Made by a program: the position numbers and the translations under genes. From Rhizobacter sp. (GTDB taxonomy: Bacteria > Pseudomonadota > Gammaproteobacteria > Burkholderiales > Burkholderiaceae_C), in contig JANXVK010000600.1 of assembly GCA_025351675.1 (NCBI GenBank), forward strand, positions 1-8,599: 8,599 nt of DNA, in the 5' to 3' direction. Below, in pieces: positions 6,680 to 8,599 of the stretch. A model generated the notes under the pieces. The model saw nothing but the letters and a program-made list of their open reading frames with translations, did not search any database and had not been told where the DNA came from. Every line of letters begins with the position of its first letter. The first letter of the stretch is position 1.

Positions 6680-7933
6680 TCAGCCGCGGTCGAGGAACAG
6701 CCGCGTGAAGCCCTTGACGCTGACCAGGTTGCCCGGGTTGCTGGTCTCGTTGAGCACGCCGCTCATGCGCCGCACGGTGCGCGGGCTCCGGTTGGCGCGC
6801 CAGATCAGCAGGTCGGCCAGCCACGGGTGGCGGTTCACGATGTTGGCGCGCTGGTAGAGGTCGAAGCGCGGCTTCAGCGTGAGCAGCCGGGCTTCGTAGT
6901 CGGCGCGCACGCGTGTGTCCACGGCGGCGTCGGCCTCGAGCTTCGCGCCGCCGGCGAGCACCGCCTCGGCCGCGTGGATGCCGGTCTCGAAGGCCTTGCC
7001 GATGCCCTCACCGGTGAACGAATAGGTGCTGCCCGCGGCCTCGCCAATCACGAGCAGCCCGGGCCGCGTGTAGCGCGCGCCTTCGAGCGTGCAACGCAGC
7101 GGCGCGCCTTTCATCGGCCCGAGAAGCGTGCCGCCCTGCATCAGTTCGCGCGCCGGTTCGTAGACCTTCTGGAAATCGTTCATCACCTGACGCAGGTTGA
7201 CCTCCCGTTTGGTCAATTTGCCGTCCTTGTGCTCGTTGTGGCTGTCGGCGATCCCCACGCCGATGTTGAACACGCCGTCGCGGCACGGGAAAATCCAGCC
7301 GTAGCCGGGCGCCAATGCGCGGTGCCAGACGATCTCGAGCGCGGTGACGCGGCCGACCATCGCGTCGCACCGAACGTAGCCGCGCAGCGCCACGCCGCTG
7401 GGCGTGTGGCGGCTCGACATGCCCGCGGCCAGCAGCGCCTGCGGCACCGCGCCGGTGGCGAGCAGCACCCAGCGCGCGCGCACTTCGCGCGTGATGTCAC
7501 CATGATGCAGCGTGGCGCCGACAACCCGGCCGCTTGCTTCGATCGGAGCCGTGAAGCGCGCCGGCGCGAACATGCGCGCGCCGGCCGCGACCGCGGCACG
7601 GCACACGATCAGGTCGAGCTGCTTGCGCGGCAGCACCGCGAGCAAGCCCGGCACATCGACGCGCCCGCCGCGCGGCCCGATGCAGCCGACGAAGCCGCTC
7701 GCCTGCGCCTGCGCCATCACCTCGTCGAGCACGCCGAGCTTGGCGCAAGCGTGGTGCGCGTCGGGGATCAGGGCATCACCGCAGACCTTGTCGCGGGGAA
7801 AGGCGTGCTGGTCGACCAGCACCACATCGAGCCCGGCGCGCGCAAGCGTGATCGCCGCGGCACTGCCGGCCGGGCCGGCGCCGATCACGAGCACGTCGCA
7901 CGCAGACGGGAGGTTGTCGATGCCGAGGTTCAT
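6680..7933 (-). CDS. Geranylgeranyl-reductase-family FAD-dependent oxidoreductase
   Basis: This 417-residue flavoprotein belongs to the geranylgeranyl reductase / p-hydroxybenzoate hydroxylase-like group. The FAD ADP-binding fold has GAGPAGS (18-24) with an acidic Asp41 at the end of beta 2 (VVLVDQ). DKVCGD (48-53) is the signature found after the first strand pair in this family. LLATGA (157-162) is the second dinucleotide segment, YGWIFP (211-216) lies over the isoalloxazine region, and GEAAGSTYSFTGEGIGKAFE (297-316) contacts the FAD ribityl-phosphate. Relatives reduce isoprenoid double bonds, but the group also includes hydroxylase- and halogenase-like enzymes, so the substrate is open. 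There is no membrane segment. The ATG at 7933 places the FAD motif normally; no Shine-Dalgarno is evident. It is first in a two-gene unit with the amidotransferase. The window shows no photosynthesis or carotenoid genes, so a bacteriochlorophyll role has no local support. Confidence 0.92.
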   Translation of the reverse strand: MNLGIDNLPSACDVLVIGAGPAGSAAAITLARAGLDVVLVDQHAFPRDKVCGDALIPDAHHACAKLGVLDEVMAQAQASGFVGCIGPRGGRVDVPGLLAVLPRKQLDLIVCRAAVAAGARMFAPARFTAPIEASGRVVGATLHHGDITREVRARWVLLATGAVPQALLAAGMSSRHTPSGVALRGYVRCDAMVGRVTALEIVWHRALAPGYGWIFPCRDGVFNIGVGIADSHNEHKDGKLTKREVNLRQVMNDFQKVYEPARELMQGGTLLGPMKGAPLRCTLEGARYTRPGLLVIGEAAGSTYSFTGEGIGKAFETGIHAAEAVLAGGAKLEADAAVDTRVRADYEARLLTLKPRFDLYQRANIVNRHPWLADLLIWRANRSPRTVRRMSGVLNETSNPGNLVSVKGFTRLFLDRG

Positions 7934-7973
7934 GGGTGCGCGGGCCGGAGCGAAGATTCAGGGGAGCGCACCA

Positions 7974-7979
7974 ATTCTA
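7974..7979 (-). promoter_or_regulatory. Candidate -10 box TAGAAT for the flavoprotein-amidotransferase operon
   Basis: TAGAAT on the minus strand matches five of six bases of the sigma-70 -10 consensus and lies 40 bases upstream of the flavoprotein ATG, implying a leader of roughly 30-35 bases. It is the most AT-rich spot in the 147-base gap. No good -35 is visible 16-18 bases upstream, so an activator may be needed or the match may be fortuitous. Confidence 0.4.
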
Positions 7980-7986
7980 GGCACTG

Positions 7987-7996
7987 ACCGCGCGGT
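7987..7996. promoter_or_regulatory. Palindrome ACCGCGCGGT beside the candidate -10, possible operator
   Basis: This perfect 10-base palindrome lies 7 bases upstream of the TAGAAT box, where it would occupy the promoter spacer. A repressor bound there would block RNA polymerase. In DNA this GC-rich such palindromes are common, so support is only positional. Confidence 0.22.
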
Positions 7997-8080
7997 TATC
8001 CGTTGCGCCCGGATGAGGGCAGTATCGAGATGACGGTCGGTGCGCTGAAGCCACACCCTGATCAGCGCGGCTGCGCAGCG

Positions 8081-8599
8081 TCACGGCGGCGCTGGAGCCG
8101 TGAGAGCGTCCGGCGGGGCCATGCGCAGCGCCGCGATCACGGCGCAAGCCGTGATCAGGCCGATCAGCACGAAGGTCTCGTGGAACGCGCGCACGGCATC
8201 GGCGCCATGCACCTGCAGCCGCCATTCGAGCACGATGCCGACCAGGCTGATGCCGACCGCGCCGCCGAGCTGGCGCATGAAGTTGATCGTGCTCGCGCCC
8301 TGCGAGATGAAGCCGTCGGGCAGGCCACGCATTGCGCCGACGTTGAGCGACGGCAGCACAAAACCGAGGCCGACGCGGCCGATCGCGGCCCACACGATGA
8401 TCCACCACAGCGAGCTCGCCGGTCCGACCGTGACCATCAGCAGGAACGACGCCGCCAGCAGCGTCAGGCCGAACGCGACAAGGCGGCCGAACGGCAGCCG
8501 GTCGGTGAGTCGGCCCGCAATCGGGATCGTCAGCGCGAGCACGATGCCCGCCGGCAACAGCGCCGCACCAGCCTGGCTCGGCGGCAGTCGCAGTGCGAT
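8081..8599 (-). CDS. DHA2/EmrB-type major facilitator exporter (partial, N-terminus off the right edge)
   Basis: These are the last 172 residues of an inner-membrane drug/proton antiporter-like transporter; the family is usually about 450-520 residues, so most of the protein is off the edge. The reading frame is open to the last base, so no start lies in the window. The visible part opens with LPPSQAGAALLPAGI, matching the SPxxAGxxLLP loop before a transmembrane helix in 14-helix DHA2 exporters. A motif-A-like GRLTDRLPFGRL follows (29-40 of the visible part). Hydrophobic segments lie at about 12-31, 40-60, 64-88, 105-127 and 143-160. SQGASTINFMRQLGGAVGIS (99-118) is a strongly conserved DHA2 block. 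The C-terminal tail is short and proline-rich. Substrate and partners (membrane-fusion protein, outer-membrane channel) cannot be seen. It is on the same strand as the flavoprotein but 147 bases upstream, probably a separate unit. Confidence 0.9.
   Translation of the reverse strand: MALRLPPSQAGAALLPAGIVLALTIPIAGRLTDRLPFGRLVAFGLTLLAASFLLMVTVGPASSLWWIIVWAAIGRVGLGFVLPSLNVGAMRGLPDGFISQGASTINFMRQLGGAVGISLVGIVLEWRLQVHGADAVRAFHETFVLIGLITACAVIAALRMAPPDALTAPAPP

Noticed and set aside
8070..8079. The palindrome GCTGCGCAGC just after the exporter stop codon as a terminator.
   Set aside because: A perfect palindrome leaves no loop, only a very short stem could form, and no T run follows.

Overview
The window is a GC-rich, gene-dense bacterial chromosome segment with short intergenic gaps. 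Codon usage, the protein families and their close resemblance to proteobacterial versions (YpfH-like esterase, YafJ-like amidotransferase, isoquinoline-oxidoreductase-type molybdoenzyme) suggest a betaproteobacterium, probably Burkholderiales. That assignment is inference. I see no rRNA, tRNA, CRISPR array, insertion sequence or phage gene, and no stretch over 300 bases without a gene.

Layout from left to right. (1) Bases 1-1789, minus strand: a two-gene operon for a molybdenum hydroxylase. A small [2Fe-2S] subunit (IorA type, probable TTG start) overlaps by ATGA a Tat-exported molybdopterin-binding subunit (IorB type), which runs off the left edge. (2) Bases 1790-1931: a divergent intergenic region. 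(3) Bases 1932-2651, plus strand: a YpfH-like alpha/beta-hydrolase esterase, the only plus-strand gene. (4) Bases 2675-5802, minus strand: a LytTR-type response regulator, then an M14 zinc carboxypeptidase, then a four-helix membrane protein of unknown function that converges on the esterase. (5) Bases 5907-7933, minus strand: a geranylgeranyl-reductase-type flavoprotein followed 14 bases later by a YafJ-like class II glutamine amidotransferase, very likely one transcript from a promoter near 7974-7979. (6) Bases 8081-8599, minus strand: the C-terminal part of a DHA2/EmrB-type drug exporter, cut by the right edge.

The genes do not form one obvious pathway. The clearest functional unit is the molybdenum hydroxylase pair. 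The flavoprotein/amidotransferase pair and the regulator/carboxypeptidase pair are linked by position only. I found no convincing new defence, mobile or RNA-based system. The items most worth a second look are an inserted segment in the carboxypeptidase, the response regulator's missing switch Thr/Ser, the flavoprotein-amidotransferase pairing, the uncharacterised membrane protein, and two short perfect palindromes upstream of genes.
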